NCBI GenBank assembly: GCA_007570945.1 | Contig: RKSH01000018.1 | Coordinates: 1 to 5,510, forward strand | From: Gammaproteobacteria bacterium | Lineage (GTDB): Bacteria; Pseudomonadota; Gammaproteobacteria; Arenicellales; Spongiicolonaceae | Reading direction: 5' to 3' | DNA: 5,510 bases | In this document: piece by piece, positions 4,848-5,510 of the stretch | How positions within the stretch are numbered: position 1 is the first letter of the stretch | Layout of the letters: the number at the start of each line of letters is the position of its first letter | Notes under the pieces: model-generated | What the model was told of the DNA's origin: nothing | The model's input: the letters and a program-made list of their open reading frames with translations, nothing else | The model's database searches: none | Position numbers and translations under genes: made by a program

Positions 4848-5510
4848 CTCCAGTCCTGCAAACGGTGACCCGGGGTCCGCAAACGGTGACCCGGGGTCCG
4901 CAAACGGTGACCCGAGTTCCAAAATGACGCCGCGGTCCACAAAATTCGAGCGCGGCGTGCTGAGGCGCGCGCTGCAAATCACGGGCTCGCCGAGGGTGAC
5001 GGTGCGCCTGTGGGACGGCGCCACGGTGGGCGATGGCGGAGCAGCGGTGGCGGCCTTGACCGTGCATGGCCGCGCGGCGTTGTGGCGGTTGCTGGCGCGC
5101 GGCGACATCGCTTTTGGCGACCTGTACAGTGACGGCGGCATCGCGGTGGACGGCGACCTGACTCAATTCCTGTGCGAAATGTTCACGGTGACGGCGCGCG
5201 CCCGGCGGGAAAACTGCTGGCTGGACGCCGCCATTAAAATTTTCACCCCGCGCCCGCGCCTGAATACCACCGCCGGCTCGCGCCGCAACATCCGCCACCA
5301 CTATGACCTTGGCAACGATTTCTACCGCCTGTGGCTGGATGAGCAGATGCAGTACACCTGCGCCTACTACCCCGACCAAAGCCTCACCGTGGAGCAGGCG
5401 CAACAGGCCAAGATGGACCACGTGTGCAAAAAACTGCAACTCAAGCCTGGCGACACGGTGGTGGAGGCCGGTTGCGGCTGGGGTTCGCTGGCGTTTTACA
5501 TGGCGCAAAA
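4837..5510 (+). CDS. cfa: Cyclopropane-fatty-acyl-phospholipid synthase family methyltransferase, N-terminal part
   Basis: Only the first 224 codons are in the window. Cfa enzymes transfer a methylene group from S-adenosylmethionine to cis double bonds of membrane phospholipid acyl chains, at the inner face of the membrane. The N-terminal lipid-binding-type domain is seen at about 37-110 (VTVRLWDG, GDIAFGDLYSDGGI). The core follows: HHYDLGNDFY (154-163), MQYTCAYY (171-178, with the Cys corresponding to the conserved active-site Cys of E. coli Cfa), AQQAKMDHVCKKLQLKPG and SAM-binding motif I VEAGCGWG (209-216). I chose the GTG at 4837 because GGAGG (4826-4830) lies 6 nt upstream. The first ATG (4924, codon 30) has no ribosome-binding site. 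With this start the protein begins with four NGD-type heptapeptides encoded by a 21-bp tandem repeat. The 11-nt overlap with perM suggests translational coupling. If the ATG is used instead, the repeats are untranslated leader. Confidence 0.88.
   Translation, partial: MNGDSSPANGDPGSANGDPGSANGDPSSKMTPRSTKFERGVLRRALQITGSPRVTVRLWDGATVGDGGAAVAALTVHGRAALWRLLARGDIAFGDLYSDGGIAVDGDLTQFLCEMFTVTARARRENCWLDAAIKIFTPRPRLNTTAGSRRNIRHHYDLGNDFYRLWLDEQMQYTCAYYPDQSLTVEQAQQAKMDHVCKKLQLKPGDTVVEAGCGWGSLAFYMAQ
4840..4923 (+). repeat. Four-unit 21-bp tandem repeat across the perM stop and cfa 5' end
   Basis: AACGGTGAC recurs at 4840, 4861, 4882 and 4903, exactly 21 bp apart. Units 2 and 3 are identical; unit 1 differs from them at six positions and unit 4 at four. 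In the cfa frame the units read NGDSSPA, NGDPGSA, NGDPGSA and NGDPSSK. The perM stop codon TGA lies inside unit 1. Units 2 and 3 contain the dyad GACCC-G-GGGTC and unit 1 contains GACT-CC-AGTC. A degenerate fifth copy (TGACGCCGCGGTCC, 4925-4938) may follow with a one-base length difference. It could be a coding minisatellite, an operator array, or both. Confidence 0.9.

Noticed and set aside
4840..4923. CRISPR array
   Set aside because: The 21-bp period leaves no unique spacers; it is a contiguous tandem repeat.
4675..5508. Minus-strand ORF antisense to cfa with GSPFADP-type repeats
   Set aside because: It is the mirror of the 21-bp repeats; the plus strand carries unmistakable Cfa motifs.

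Overview
The window looks like a GC-rich gammaproteobacterial chromosome carrying pieces of Mu-like prophage. The host assignment rests on the right-hand third: a perM-type AI-2E family permease followed by the start of a cyclopropane-fatty-acyl-phospholipid synthase whose catalytic core closely resembles enterobacterial Cfa. The window gives no finer taxonomy, and all family calls are made from recognised motifs, not database searches.

Left part (1-3520): prophage debris with unusual joins. A minus-strand DUF1799 (GpT-like) tail-assembly gene enters from the left edge, and 99 bp of it recur at 3331-3429 with one mismatch. Between the copies lies a 763-codon plus-strand ORF (314-2605). It joins an almost complete L-2-haloacid-dehalogenase-like HAD protein, in frame, to the C-terminal end of a Mu gp29-like portal protein (DUF935), a complete Mu gpF-like head-morphogenesis (MuF) domain and a C-terminal PBECR2-type nuclease domain. 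Next come a GC-rich stretch able to form stem-loops, an opposite-strand fragment of a tail tape-measure gene (N-terminal ~80 codons), a small plus-strand membrane-protein gene with a probable leaderless promoter, and the second DUF1799 copy. On the minus strand the order DUF1799 then tape measure is the normal tail-gene order, so a tail cassette and a head cassette meet head-to-head at about 2605-2705.

Middle (3521-3743): about 220 bp without a convincing gene. It includes an AT-rich island and, at its right end, a probable extended -10 promoter for perM.

Right part (3744-5510): perM and cfa, overlapping by 11 nt and probably translationally coupled. A four-copy 21-bp tandem repeat spans the perM stop and the cfa 5' end. 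It encodes NGD-type heptapeptides at the Cfa N-terminus, and its units contain dyad-symmetric cores. The cfa gene continues past the right edge.

The most interesting items are the HAD/portal-tail/MuF/PBECR2 hybrid protein, the HAD module's substituted catalytic arginine, the tandem repeat at the perM-cfa junction, and the leaderless membrane gene inside the tail cassette.
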